Source of the DNA: Acidobacteriota bacterium
GTDB taxonomy: Bacteria; Acidobacteriota; Terriglobia; 20CM-2-55-15
NCBI GenBank assembly: GCA_022821145.1
Contig: JAJEEE010000088.1
Coordinates: 1-35,344, forward strand
Direction: 5' to 3'
Length of the DNA stretch: 35,344 bases
The position numbers were made by a program, and so were the translations under genes. The notes under the pieces are model-generated. The model saw nothing but the letters and a program-made list of their open reading frames with translations, searched no databases and was not told where the DNA came from. Shown here one piece after another: positions 8,880-17,034 of the stretch; position 1 is the first letter of the stretch; each line of letters begins with the position of its first letter.

Positions 8880-9292
8880 GCTTCTTCCGCTCGCGCGGCT
8901 GGGTCGTCGGCCGCCGCGTCGTCCTCGTCGTCATCGTGCTGGCCGCAGCGTACCGGAACTACGGCGACACGATCGCCGGCTGGCTCGGCCAACCCGCGCC
9001 CGGGATCGACATCGTCCTCACCCACGTCGAGTTCCGCGCGGACCTGGTGAACGATCAGCGTCCCGCATGGTTCATCGGCCTGTCGAACCGGAGCCGGAAC
9101 ACGGCGTACCGCAACATCGTCCTGGAAGCCACGTACTCGAACGAGGCCGGCGTCCTGGAACAGGGCGAGATCGTCATCGACGAACGCCTGAACCCGGGCC
9201 AGGAAACCCTGATCGGCAGCCGCGACCCGGAGGCACGCGCCGGAGCGACGCGCGGGGCCCTGCGCGTCGTCGACGCCGAGGCCGTCGAATGA
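8876..9292 (+). CDS. Small membrane-anchored protein, FxLYD-like extracytoplasmic domain (unknown function)
   Basis: 138 residues from a GTG that overlaps the protease stop. One hydrophobic segment near the N-terminus ('RRVVLVVIVLAAAY', about 13-26) is followed by a ~100-residue predicted beta-rich domain ('VEFRADLVNDQRPAWFIGLSN'). This resembles small extracytoplasmic FxLYD-type sandwiches that describe a conserved versus altered side chain pattern, but the assignment is weak. It lies between the HtrA-like protease and the glyoxalase-II-like enzyme, with 4-nt overlaps on both sides (GTGA 8876-8879, ATGA 9289-9292). It may be a partner of the HtrA-like protease; function is unknown. Confidence 0.7.
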   Translation: MSFFRSRGWVVGRRVVLVVIVLAAAYRNYGDTIAGWLGQPAPGIDIVLTHVEFRADLVNDQRPAWFIGLSNRSRNTAYRNIVLEATYSNEAGVLEQGEIVIDERLNPGQETLIGSRDPEARAGATRGALRVVDAEAVE

Positions 9293-9921
9293 TCGTCGAG
9301 ACCTTCGCCGTCGGCATGCTCCAGTGCAACTGCACGATCCTGGCGGGCGAGGACTCCGACGAGGCGATCGTGATCGACCCGGGCGACGACGCCGAGCACA
9401 TTCTCGAGCGCCTGGCGGCTCGCGGCCTCCGGCTGGGCCGGATCGTCTGCACGCACGGCCACATCGACCACGTGGGCGCGATCCACGCGCTGCAGGAACG
9501 CACCGGCGCGGAAGCGGCGCTCCACGCCGACGACCTGTTCCTCCTGGACAATCTGGCCTGGCAGGCCACGTGGATCGGCGGGCCGGCGCCGCCTCGCGGC
9601 AGGATCGACCGCTGGCTGAAGGAAGGCGACATCGTCGAGTCCCCCGCCGTCGCGATCGAGACGCTGCACACGCCCGGACACACGCCGGGCAGCCTGACGT
9701 TCCGCCTCGACGGGGACCGCCCGGTGCTGTTCACCGGCGACACGCTGTTCATGAACGGCATCGGACGGACGGACCTTCCCGGCGGATGCTTCCCCGACAT
9801 CCTCGAATCCATCACGACGCGGTTGATGGCGTTCGGCGACGACGCGCGCGTCATCCCGGGCCACGGACCGGAAACGACCATCGGCCGGGAACGCTCCGAG
9901 AACCCGTTCCTGAGGACGTGA
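9289..9921 (+). CDS. MBL-fold hydrolase, glyoxalase II (YcbL)-like
   Basis: 210-residue metallo-beta-lactamase-fold enzyme, cytoplasmic. The metal site is complete: 'THGHIDHVG' (HxHxDH), 'HTPGHTPGS' (third His), 'FTGDTLF' (bridging Asp) and 'IPGHGPETT' (last His). Length and motif spacing fit the short YcbL-type hydroxyacylglutathione hydrolase-like group, which hydrolyses thioesters and lacks the C-terminal glutathione-binding domain of classic GloB. Its ATG overlaps the stop of the preceding gene, and it is followed after 3 nt by a thioesterase gene. Both would cleave thioesters, so the pairing may be meaningful. Confidence 0.88.
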   Translation: MIVETFAVGMLQCNCTILAGEDSDEAIVIDPGDDAEHILERLAARGLRLGRIVCTHGHIDHVGAIHALQERTGAEAALHADDLFLLDNLAWQATWIGGPAPPRGRIDRWLKEGDIVESPAVAIETLHTPGHTPGSLTFRLDGDRPVLFTGDTLFMNGIGRTDLPGGCFPDILESITTRLMAFGDDARVIPGHGPETTIGRERSENPFLRT

Positions 9922-9924
9922 TCC

Positions 9925-10305
9925 GTGGACCCGGGCGACATCGCCATCCGGACGGTCATGCATCCGAAGGACACCAACCCGATGGGAACGGTCTTCGGCG
10001 GCGTGATTCTCAGCCAACTCGACATGGCCGGCGCCGTCGAGGCGCGGAAGCACACGTCTCGGCGCCTGGTGACGAAAGCGATGCACGAAGTGGACTTCGT
10101 CGCGCCCGTCCACCTGGGCGACACGGTCACGTTCTTCACGCGGACGCTCCGGAAGGGCCGCACCTCGGTCACGGTCGAGGTCGACGTGGACGCGCAGCGC
10201 ACCGGACCGCGCGGCAAGCGCGAACGCGTCCGCGTCACGTCGGCCACGGTCGTCTACGTCGCCGTCGACGAGAACGGGAATCCCACGCCCCTGGACACGG
10301 CCTGA
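9925..10305 (+). CDS. Acyl-CoA thioesterase, hotdog fold (YciA-like)
   Basis: 126 residues. The signature 'VMHPKDTNPMGTVFGGVILSQLDMAG' (split here as MHPKDTNPMGT then FGGVILSQLD) is that of YciA-type hexameric hotdog acyl-CoA thioesterases, with the catalytic Asp in the 'LD' of the central helix. These release free fatty acids from CoA in the cytoplasm. The GTG start is 3 nt after the preceding stop. The C-terminal strand 'SATVVYVAVDENG' completes the fold, and the length equals the family's usual 120-135 residues. Confidence 0.88.
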   Translation: MDPGDIAIRTVMHPKDTNPMGTVFGGVILSQLDMAGAVEARKHTSRRLVTKAMHEVDFVAPVHLGDTVTFFTRTLRKGRTSVTVEVDVDAQRTGPRGKRERVRVTSATVVYVAVDENGNPTPLDTA

Positions 10306-10310
10306 CTTCG

Positions 10311-11222
10311 ATGCCCCCCGTCCCCCCGACGAACGGGCAGCCGGTCTACCTGATCGACGCGCTCAACTACGTCTTTCGCTCCTACTACGGGTTGCCCGCC
10401 AGCATCACGGCGCCCTCGGGCATGAAGACCAACGCCGTCCTCGGCTACCTGCGGACGCTGCTGCGCATCATCCGCGACCAGAACCCCCCGTTCATCGCGG
10501 CCGCGTTCGAGGGCGCGCATTCGTTCCGGCGCCGCATCTACGCCGACTACAAGGCGAACCGCGCCGCACCGCCGGACGACCTGAAGACCCAGTTCCCCTA
10601 CTGCCGCCGTATTACCGAGGCCGTGGGCGTCGCGGCCTTCCAGATGGAAACCTACGAGGCCGACGACGTCCTGGGCTCCCTGGCCGTCCAGATGGCGGAC
10701 CGGGGACACCCGGTGGTGATCGTTTCCGGCGACAAGGACCTGGCCCAGTTGGTGGACGAGCGGATCCGGATCTACGACCTGGCCCGGAACGTGTGGCTGG
10801 ACCCGGACGGGGTCCGGGGCCGCCTCGGTGTGAAGCCGTCCCAGGTTCCGGACCTGCTCGGACTGCTGGGCGACGCGGTCGACAACATCCCCGGGATCAC
10901 GGGCGTCGGCGGCAAGACGGCCGTCAAGCTGCTCTCGGTCTGCGAGACCATCGAGGACATCGCGGCCTCGGACCTGGAGAACGTCACCATCCGCGGCCGC
11001 GACGGGGTCCTGCGGCGCATCCGCGAAAACCTGGAACTGGCCCGGACCAGTCGGGAGCTGGCCCGCATCCGCTGCGACGTCGAGCTGGGCGCCACGCCCG
11101 AGCAGCTCCGCTACCGCAAGGGCCGGCCGCGCGAGATCATCCCCCTGTGCCGGGAGCTGGGTCTGGACAACGTCATCGACGACATCCCGCTACGCTACGA
11201 CCAGCCGGGCCTGTTCGACTAG
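10311..11222 (+). CDS. Stand-alone 5'-3' exonuclease / flap endonuclease (PolA N-terminal domain type)
   Basis: 303 residues equivalent to the N-terminal nuclease domain of DNA polymerase I, without polymerase domains. Visible are the N-terminal 'LIDALNYVFRSYYG' metal-binding Asp, 'FEGAHSFRRRIYADYKANR', 'YEADDVLGSLA' and 'VSGDKDLAQLV' acidic metal sites. A helix-3-turn-helix DNA clamp reads 'DNIPGITGVGGKTAVKLL'. It would remove RNA primers or 5' flaps during replication and repair. The ATG at 10311 lies 5 nt after the thioesterase stop. The frame is open much further upstream, but that part overlaps the two preceding genes and is not coding. It closes the five-gene run that begins at 7650. 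Confidence 0.92.
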   Translation: MPPVPPTNGQPVYLIDALNYVFRSYYGLPASITAPSGMKTNAVLGYLRTLLRIIRDQNPPFIAAAFEGAHSFRRRIYADYKANRAAPPDDLKTQFPYCRRITEAVGVAAFQMETYEADDVLGSLAVQMADRGHPVVIVSGDKDLAQLVDERIRIYDLARNVWLDPDGVRGRLGVKPSQVPDLLGLLGDAVDNIPGITGVGGKTAVKLLSVCETIEDIAASDLENVTIRGRDGVLRRIRENLELARTSRELARIRCDVELGATPEQLRYRKGRPREIIPLCRELGLDNVIDDIPLRYDQPGLFD

Positions 11223-11399
11223 CAGGCCGTCGGACTTGGACCTGCGGCCAGACGAGGCGGGTGGCGACGAGACGCTTGTCGAACAGATCCCGGAACCGAG
11301 ACGTCTTTGGTATCGTATGAGAGGTTCGCGTCAGCCGCTGGCTTCCACGGTTGGCCAACGCTAGTGCTCGGCCCCAACGGCCGAAGGAGGAAAGACGAG

Positions 11400-12194
11400 A
11401 TGCTCAACAGGATCACACCCTTGCCTGCTGCCGACACGTCATGCACACTGCCGCCAACGTCGCGCCGAGCCTTTGGACGACGTCTTGGCCTGTCGGCCGC
11501 CGGCCTGGCCCTGGCGGGATGCTCCGCGTCCGATCCCCCGGCCGACTCGGCGCCCGTCGAGGCGGAAGCCGACCAGGAGTTCGCGCCGGCCCAGGATGCC
11601 GCGTCACAGGCTGCCATCACTCCGGACGCCGCCCTCACGCTCCTGACCGAGGGCAACGCGAGATTCGTCGGCGGGACTCCCGTACGTCGCGACTACAGCG
11701 ATCAGATTCAAGCGACCGCCGCCGGGCAGTACCCGTTCGCGGTCGTGCTCGGGTGCATCGATTCTCGAGTCCCGATCGAGACCATCTTCGATCAGGGGAT
11801 CGGAGACATCTTCTCGGCCAGGGTCGCCGAAAACGTCGTGAACACCGAAATACTCGGCAGCATGGAATTCGCCTGCCAACTCGCGGGAGCGAAGCTCGTG
11901 GTCGTCCTCGGACACACCTCGTGCGGCGCCGTGAAGGGCGCCATCAGCAGCGCCCGGCTCGGCAATCTCACGCAACTCGTGCAGAAGATCGAACCCGCCG
12001 TGGAGGCGATCGAAGGCGAGCGCGATGTCGACAACGACGACTACGTCGACGGGGTTGCCGAAGAGAACGTGCGCATGGTGATCGCGGAGACTCGCCGAGA
12101 AAGCTCCGTACTGGCCACGATGGAGCAGGAAGGAGAGATCCGAATCGTGGGCGGCATGTACGATGTCTCCACCGGCGTCGTGCGCTTCATCTGA
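11400..12194 (+). CDS. Exported beta-class carbonic anhydrase (Tat-type lipoprotein)
   Basis: 264 residues catalysing CO2 + H2O <-> bicarbonate. Zinc ligands are C119 and D121 in 'GCIDSRVP' with R123 as the Asp-Arg dyad, and H172/C175 in 'GHTSCGAV'. The N-terminus is unusual for this family: 'SRRAFGRR' at 21-28 matches a Tat motif, followed by a hydrophobic stretch and the lipobox 'LALAGC' (C41). The enzyme is therefore probably exported folded and lipid-anchored, with a linker rich in Ala, Asp and Glu at 42-70. The ATG at 11400 is supported by AAGGAGG at 11384-11390. A frame upstream to 11307 is open but lacks an RBS. A beta-barrel-type gene follows after 4 nt. Confidence 0.9.
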   Translation: MLNRITPLPAADTSCTLPPTSRRAFGRRLGLSAAGLALAGCSASDPPADSAPVEAEADQEFAPAQDAASQAAITPDAALTLLTEGNARFVGGTPVRRDYSDQIQATAAGQYPFAVVLGCIDSRVPIETIFDQGIGDIFSARVAENVVNTEILGSMEFACQLAGAKLVVVLGHTSCGAVKGAISSARLGNLTQLVQKIEPAVEAIEGERDVDNDDYVDGVAEENVRMVIAETRRESSVLATMEQEGEIRIVGGMYDVSTGVVRFI

Positions 12195-12198
12195 CTCC

Positions 12199-12906
12199 AT
12201 GCTGCGCGTGTGGATCGGCGCCGTTGTTGTCACCGGCGCGATGCTGGTTCCCGGCGCGGCCCTGGCGCAGACGCCGGTCGACCGGGACCAGCTCGGGGCC
12301 TGGTACATGCTGTTCTGGTCGACTCGCTTCGACGACTCGTCGATCGGATTACAGGGTGACGTGCAGCACCGCAACTGGAACGCGGGAAGCGACCTGGAGC
12401 AGTTGCTGATCCGGGCCGGCCTGACCTACGCCCTGCCCAATGCCCCTGTGCTGTTCACCGGCGGCGTGGCGCACATCACGAGCGGCGCCTTCGGCGACAG
12501 CGACGAGACCAGCGCCGAGCGACGCGTGTATCAGGAAGCGTTGGTTCGCCAGCCCTTGGGACGGTTGGTTTCTCTGCGCCATCGCTACCGGTTCGAACAG
12601 CGTTGGGTTGACGGCCAGGACTTCCGAACACGGTTTCGCTACGCCCTGTTCGGCGATGTCGGATTGAACGGACGAGGGACCGGCGACGGGTCGATTTACC
12701 TCGCGCTGTACAACGAAGTCTTCATAAACGGGCAGCTCGAGGTCGGACGAGGCAGGACTGTAGAACGCTTCGACCGCAACCGGTTCTACACCGCCGTTGG
12801 CTTCGGAATCAGCGACCAGGCGCGGCTACAGGCCGGCTACATGATCCAGACGTTACCGGGCGGCTCGAAGGGGCAGATCCAGATCAGTCTCCACGCATCC
12901 TTCTGA
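12199..12906 (+). CDS. DUF2490-family outer-membrane-like beta-barrel protein
   Basis: 235 residues with a clear signal peptide ('GAMLVPGAALAQ', cleavage after about residue 25). The mature part is made of alternating hydrophobic strands with aromatic girdles ('RFRYALFGDVGLNG', 'YLALYNEVFINGQ', 'QARLQAGYMIQTL') and a C-terminal aromatic residue ('SLHASF'). This fits an outer-membrane barrel of the DUF2490 type, whose function is unknown. It starts 4 nt after the carbonic anhydrase stop, so the two are probably co-transcribed envelope proteins. Confidence 0.8.
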   Translation: MLRVWIGAVVVTGAMLVPGAALAQTPVDRDQLGAWYMLFWSTRFDDSSIGLQGDVQHRNWNAGSDLEQLLIRAGLTYALPNAPVLFTGGVAHITSGAFGDSDETSAERRVYQEALVRQPLGRLVSLRHRYRFEQRWVDGQDFRTRFRYALFGDVGLNGRGTGDGSIYLALYNEVFINGQLEVGRGRTVERFDRNRFYTAVGFGISDQARLQAGYMIQTLPGGSKGQIQISLHASF

Positions 12907-13220
12907 ATCGGTTGCCCGACCGCTTGCCACCGTGACCCGATTGACAACGGCTGGTGTACCGCCCGCACCGTCGACTGCCATCACTCCTCGAGCGCGCCAC
13001 CAACACAAGACAGATCCCCGCCTGCCGCGCGCCGCGAATGACCAGCGGCTTGCGCCGCGCGCTGCCCGGCCAAACCCGCAGGATTGCCGACCGATGGCCA
13101 TACACGAGTCGATGGTCGCCGTTCGAGACCCCTGAAATCGACATGTGATTGCTATTTTTGGGGTCTGTTTCGACATCCGGGTGGATTCGCCGGTGGACAC
13201 GAGCCGCTTCGGGCCGGCGG
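12907..13220. other. Intergenic region between convergent genes
   Basis: 314 bp between the DUF2490 gene (+) and the CinA-N-like gene (-). The short open frames have no family features. One T-rich patch (around 13150) stands out, but I see no good hairpin next to it. Nothing else is supported. Confidence 0.4.
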
Positions 13221-13958
13221 CTATCGTGACGGATCGACCGGGGTGATCGACCGCTCGCCGAGCTTCTCGACCAGGCGCTGACGGGCTCTCTCGAGGTAGG
13301 CGGCGTCCTTCGACTCCAGCGTCAGCCGGACCTTGTAGTCCGGGTTCTCGAACGCCGGATACGAGCCCAGCGCCAAGTCGGGAAACACCTCCAGCAGCTC
13401 GTGGAGCGTGTCGGCCACCTCGCCTTCCTCGGCCTGGACGAAGACGTCCAAGGCGTGGAACGGCGGCTGACGGAACATCTCGCGGATCCGCTCGAACTTG
13501 GCCGCCAGGATCTCGGGAACCCCCGGAAAGATGTAGACGTTGCCGACCGCCACGACGGGAAACAGCGTCGGCCGGGAGCGGACCAGAACGGCGCCTTCGG
13601 GCACGTCGGCCATGCGCAGCATGGCGCCCCCCAGCGCGCCCTGATAGTATTGCTCCAGCGCCGCAACGAGCTCGGGATCGCGGCGTACGCCCTGACCGAA
13701 CGCCGCCGCGATCCCTGGAACGGTGACGTCGTCATGCGTCGGTCCGACGCCGCCCGAGGTGAACACGAAGTCGAATTCGGAGGAGAACCGGCGCACTTCA
13801 TCGCGAATCACGGCCAATTCGTCCGGAATCACCGACAGTCTCCTTACGTCGACGCCCAGCTCGCGAAGCTGGCGGAAAAGATAGGACCCGTTCCGGTCCG
13901 GCGTGCGGCCCGACAGGATCTCGTTGCCGATCACGATGATTCCCGCGGTCTTCGACAC
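13221..13958 (-). CDS. MoaB/MogA-fold protein, CinA N-terminal domain only
   Basis: 245 residues of molybdopterin-binding (MoCF/MoaB) fold. Family marks are 'IVIGNEILSGRTPDRNG' at the N-terminus and 'FTSGGVGPTHDDVT'. The C-terminal NMN-deamidase domain of full-length CinA is absent, and the length fits the single-domain 'competence/damage-inducible protein A'-like group. In related proteins this domain binds or hydrolyses nucleotide cofactors such as ADP-ribose or FAD; activity here is unknown. The GTG at 13958 directly abuts the ATG (13959) of the divergent peptidase gene. A TG-C-TATAGT extended -10 ends 7 nt upstream of the GTG, so the message is probably leaderless. The frame remains open far upstream but there it is antisense to two other genes. 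Confidence 0.85.
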   Translation of the reverse strand: MSKTAGIIVIGNEILSGRTPDRNGSYLFRQLRELGVDVRRLSVIPDELAVIRDEVRRFSSEFDFVFTSGGVGPTHDDVTVPGIAAAFGQGVRRDPELVAALEQYYQGALGGAMLRMADVPEGAVLVRSRPTLFPVVAVGNVYIFPGVPEILAAKFERIREMFRQPPFHALDVFVQAEEGEVADTLHELLEVFPDLALGSYPAFENPDYKVRLTLESKDAAYLERARQRLVEKLGERSITPVDPSR

Positions 13959-15122
13959 ATGAAGCACTATAGCAAACGGTCCTCGGACGCCCCGGCGGCG
14001 GAGGCCCGGCTGATCGTGGCCTCCAGCGACGGCGACGCCAACATGCTCTGGGCGACCCGGATGTTCGTCCCGGATCCCTTCATTTTCATCAAGAAGGGCC
14101 GGCTGAAATACGCCGTGATGAGCGATCTCGAGGTGGACCGCGCGCGCGTCCAGGCGTCCGTGGACCGGGTCCTCGCCCTGTCCGACTACATCGCGCGCGC
14201 GCGGGCGTCCGGCGTGGGGACCCCCTCGATGGCCGACGCCCTGACCTGCGTGCTTCGCGACCTGGGGATCGGCCGGGTCCGCGTGCCGGCCAACTTCCCC
14301 CTGGCGTTGGCCGACCACCTGCGCGCGGCCCGGGTCACGGTCCGGCCGCAGCCGGATCCGTTCTGGCCGGACCGGGAGGTCAAGACCCCCGAAGAGGTCG
14401 GCCACATCCACGAATCCCTGAAAATCGCAGAGGAAGGCATGGCCGCGGGCATCGAGGCCCTGAAGCGCACGACGATCGGCCGGAACGGCGTTCTGCGCCT
14501 GGACGGCGCGCCTCTGACCTCGGAGCGCCTCAAGGCCGTCATCAACAGCCGGATCATGGAGCGCGGCGCCGTCCCGAGCCACACGATCGTCGCGTCGGGG
14601 CCCCACTGCGTCGATCCGCACAACGAGGGCAGCGGTCCGATCCGCGCCCACACGTCCATCATCATGGACATTTTCCCGCGGTCCGAGACCACCGGATACT
14701 TCGGCGACATGACGCGGACGGTCGTTCGCGGCCGGGCCTCGGACGCGCTGAAGCGCGCCTACCGCGCGGTCGAGGAAGCGCAGGCGATCGGCTTCCGCGA
14801 CATCCGGACCCGGGCCAGCGCGTACGCCATCCACCGGAAGATCCTGGAGCACTTCCGTGCACGCGGTTTCGAGACCGGCAAGAAAGACGGGCGGATGCAG
14901 GGGTTCTTCCACGGCACCGGGCACGGCCTCGGGCTCGACATTCACGAGCTGCCGACGTTCGGCCTGCGCTCGACCGGCCGGTTCCGCCGCAACCACGTCG
15001 TGACCGTCGAGCCCGGCCTGTACTACGCCGGCATGGGGGGCGTCCGGCTCGAGGACGTGGTGGTGGTCGGCGACACGGGATGCCGCAACCTGGTGCGGTT
15101 TCCCAAGTTTCTGGAGATCTGA
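13959..15122 (+). CDS. M24-family metallopeptidase (Xaa-Pro aminopeptidase-like)
   Basis: 387 residues: an N-terminal creatinase-like domain and a pita-bread catalytic domain. All five metal ligands are present: D237 ('MDIFP'), D250 ('YFGDMTRT'), H322 ('GTGHGLGLDIHE'), E351 ('VTVEPGLY') and E365 ('VRLEDVV'). It would be a cytoplasmic di-metal aminopeptidase, probably cutting Xaa-Pro N-termini; substrate is not determined. The ATG at 13959 directly touches the GTG of the divergent gene. The N-terminal domain leaves little room for a later start, because 'RLIVASSDGDANMLW' is already part of it. A DnaJ-like gene follows after 18 bp. Confidence 0.9.
   Translation: MKHYSKRSSDAPAAEARLIVASSDGDANMLWATRMFVPDPFIFIKKGRLKYAVMSDLEVDRARVQASVDRVLALSDYIARARASGVGTPSMADALTCVLRDLGIGRVRVPANFPLALADHLRAARVTVRPQPDPFWPDREVKTPEEVGHIHESLKIAEEGMAAGIEALKRTTIGRNGVLRLDGAPLTSERLKAVINSRIMERGAVPSHTIVASGPHCVDPHNEGSGPIRAHTSIIMDIFPRSETTGYFGDMTRTVVRGRASDALKRAYRAVEEAQAIGFRDIRTRASAYAIHRKILEHFRARGFETGKKDGRMQGFFHGTGHGLGLDIHELPTFGLRSTGRFRRNHVVTVEPGLYYAGMGGVRLEDVVVVGDTGCRNLVRFPKFLEI
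13966..13974 (-). promoter_or_regulatory. Extended -10 promoter of the CinA-N-like gene, inside the divergent gene
   Basis: On the minus strand TG-C-TATAGT (TATAGT at 13971-13966) ends 7 nt before the GTG start. The box lies within the first codons of the divergent M24 peptidase gene. Predicted +1 coincides with the start codon. Confidence 0.45.
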
Positions 15123-15140
15123 CCTGGCGGAAGTCGGGAC

Positions 15141-16076
15141 ATGGCCGTCAAGTTCAAGGACTACTACGAGACGCTCCAGGTGGGCCGCGGCGCCAGCCCC
15201 GACGACATCAAGAAGTCGTACCGGAAGCTCGCCCGGAAGTACCACCCCGACGTCAACCCCGACGATCGGTCCGCCGAAGACAGGTTCAAGGAAGTCCAGG
15301 AAGCCTACGAGGTCCTTGGTGACGAGGAGAAGCGCCGGCGCTACGACCAGCTCGGCGCGAACTGGAAACACGGGGCCGAGTTCCGTCCGCCGCCGGGATG
15401 GTCCGGCGGTTTCGAAACCGGATTCGACCTCAACGACATTCTCGGAAGGGCCGGGACCGGGACCAGCGGTTTCAGCGATTTCTTCGAGGCCATCTTCGGC
15501 CGGATGGGCGGGTCGGCCGCGCAGGCGGGGACCGGCTCGCCGGGCCGGGGAAGGCGGCGCGGGCGCCGCCCCTCGGAAACCGAGCTCGCCCTGCCGATCG
15601 AGGACATGCACACCGGCGTGACGCGCCGGCTCAACCTTCAGGTCGGCAGCCAGCAGAAGACCGTCGAGGTCCGCATGCCCAAGGGCGCGCGCGACGGCGA
15701 CCGGATACGCGTGCCCGGGGGCGGCGTCGACGGTGAGGACCTCTACATCCGGCTCCGCCAGGCGCCCGGTTCCCCGTTCCGCGTCGAGGGCGACGACACC
15801 GAGATCGATGCGCCGATCGCTCCGTGGGAAGCCGCCCTGGGGGCGGCGATCCAGGTCGCCGCGCTTGACGGCCCTCAGTCGATCAAGGTCCCGTCCGGCG
15901 CGTCGTCGGGCCAGCGGATACGGATGAAGGGCATGGGGCTCAACGTCCGGACGGGCGGCCGCGGCGACCACTTCGTACGGCTCCGGATCGTCACGCCGAA
16001 GACGCTGACCGGGGAGGAGCGCGAGCACTTCGAGGCGCTCGCCCGGATTTCCGCGTTCAAGCCCAGGGACGGGTGA
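15141..16076 (+). CDS. DnaJ-family co-chaperone, CbpA-like (no zinc finger)
   Basis: 311 residues. An N-terminal J-domain (about 5-72) contains the HPD motif ('[10 protein letters not shown]') that stimulates DnaK ATPase. A Gly/Phe-rich linker with phenylalanines ('[11 protein letters not shown]') follows, then two C-terminal beta-sandwich substrate-binding domains ('[17 protein letters not shown]', '[10 protein letters not shown]'). The CxxCxGxG zinc-finger repeats of true DnaJ are missing, so it is of type II/CbpA class. A short Arg-rich patch ('GRGRRRGRR', about 135) precedes the first C-terminal domain. The last 20 nt overlap the convergent ygfZ gene. Confidence 0.92.
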   Translation: MAVKFKDYYETLQVGRGASPDDIKKSYRKLARKYHPDVNPDDRSAEDRFKEVQEAYEVLGDEEKRRRYDQLGANWKHGAEFRPPPGWSGGFETGFDLNDILGRAGTGTSGFSDFFEAIFGRMGGSAAQAGTGSPGRGRRRGRRPSETELALPIEDMHTGVTRRLNLQVGSQQKTVEVRMPKGARDGDRIRVPGGGVDGEDLYIRLRQAPGSPFRVEGDDTEIDAPIAPWEAALGAAIQVAALDGPQSIKVPSGASSGQRIRMKGMGLNVRTGGRGDHFVRLRIVTPKTLTGEEREHFEALARISAFKPRDG

Positions 16077-17010
16077 CGAACGGCAGGGAGGACACCTCGG
16101 CGCCGACCCAGGCGTCGCCGACGGAGATCTCGACGCGCGTGCCGGGAACCTCGTGGCCGCGCCGAACGAAACCCAGGGCGATCACCCCCCCCGCGGCCGG
16201 GGAACGCACGGCCCGGGTGACGGCGCCGATCTCGCGGTCCGGGCTCCGGACGGCGGCCCCGGGAGACGGCGCCTCGGGACCGGACACGCGGAACCCCACG
16301 AAACCGCGGTTGACGTGGCCGATGTATTTGACCTTGGCCACGACCTCCTGCCCCGTGTAGCACCCCTTCTCGTAGTCGATGCCCTTCTCCCCCAGCTCGG
16401 GCAGCGTGGTCGTCTCGTCGACGTCCACCCCGTACAGCGGCAGCCCGGCCTCGAGAGAGAGCCGGTCCCACAGCGAGCCGTCGGCCTCGAACACCCCGCC
16501 GTCCGCCAACGCGCCCAGAACGGCGTCGACCTCGCCCGCGGGCGCGATCACGTCGTAACCCAGATCCTGGCGCACGACGCGCACGTCTCCGAACCGCCGA
16601 TGGCGGTAGGGGGCGTCCAGGTCGAGGGACGCGCCGAGCCAGTCCTCGAGGCACGTCCTCGCACGGGCGCCGACGATGGTGAGCACGCGCGATTCCGCGG
16701 ATCGATCGGCGATCTCGGCGTCTTCCATGATCAGGAGCGCGTCCAGCCGCGCGACGCTCACCGGCACGTCCGGGTCCAGCATCAGCCAGAGCGCGTCGGG
16801 GTCGGCCAGGATCACGATCAGGGCCAGGACCTTCCCGCGCGGGTTCAATTGGGCCGCGTAGCAACCCGCCCCCGGCCCGAGGCGGGCCACGTCGTTCGTG
16901 ACCATGCCCTGGAGCCAGGAGACACGGTCCGGGCCCGTCACGGCGGCCAGCCCCGTCCGCCGCCGAACGACGGCGGCCCCGTGGGTCAGGCCCTCGTCGA
17001 TCCCTCGCAT
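16057..17010 (-). CDS. ygfZ: YgfZ/GcvT-domain folate-dependent Fe-S maintenance protein
   Basis: 317 residues of the GcvT-like fold. The diagnostic YgfZ motif K-G-C-Y-x-G-Q-E is present ('[12 protein letters not shown]'), with the conserved Cys linked to tetrahydrofolate-dependent repair or synthesis of Fe-S enzymes. The N-terminal domain starts '[13 protein letters not shown]', typical of the family, and the C-terminal barrel ends 'LGFVRRG'. The ATG at 17010 is 24 bp after the SYLF gene stop on the same strand, so both may share a transcript. The 3' end overlaps dnaJ-like DNA by 20 bp tail to tail. Confidence 0.9.
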   Translation of the reverse strand: MRGIDEGLTHGAAVVRRRTGLAAVTGPDRVSWLQGMVTNDVARLGPGAGCYAAQLNPRGKVLALIVILADPDALWLMLDPDVPVSVARLDALLIMEDAEIADRSAESRVLTIVGARARTCLEDWLGASLDLDAPYRHRRFGDVRVVRQDLGYDVIAPAGEVDAVLGALADGGVFEADGSLWDRLSLEAGLPLYGVDVDETTTLPELGEKGIDYEKGCYTGQEVVAKVKYIGHVNRGFVGFRVSGPEAPSPGAAVRSPDREIGAVTRAVRSPAAGGVIALGFVRRGHEVPGTRVEISVGDAWVGAEVSSLPFVTRPWA

Positions 17011-17034
17011 CGGGTTGCAGGCGGCTCGCCGCCG

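Noticed and set aside
6896-9292. A 798-codon plus-strand frame ending in the small membrane protein
   Set aside because: The portion before 8876 overlaps the MFS and HtrA-like genes out of frame; only the last 138 codons are credible.
13150-13165. T-rich run as a possible terminator
   Set aside because: No stable hairpin lies directly before it on either strand.
13221-16028. A 935-codon minus-strand frame that includes the CinA-N-like protein
   Set aside because: The part upstream of 13958 is antisense to the M24 and DnaJ-like genes and has no family similarity; the real protein starts at the GTG at 13958.
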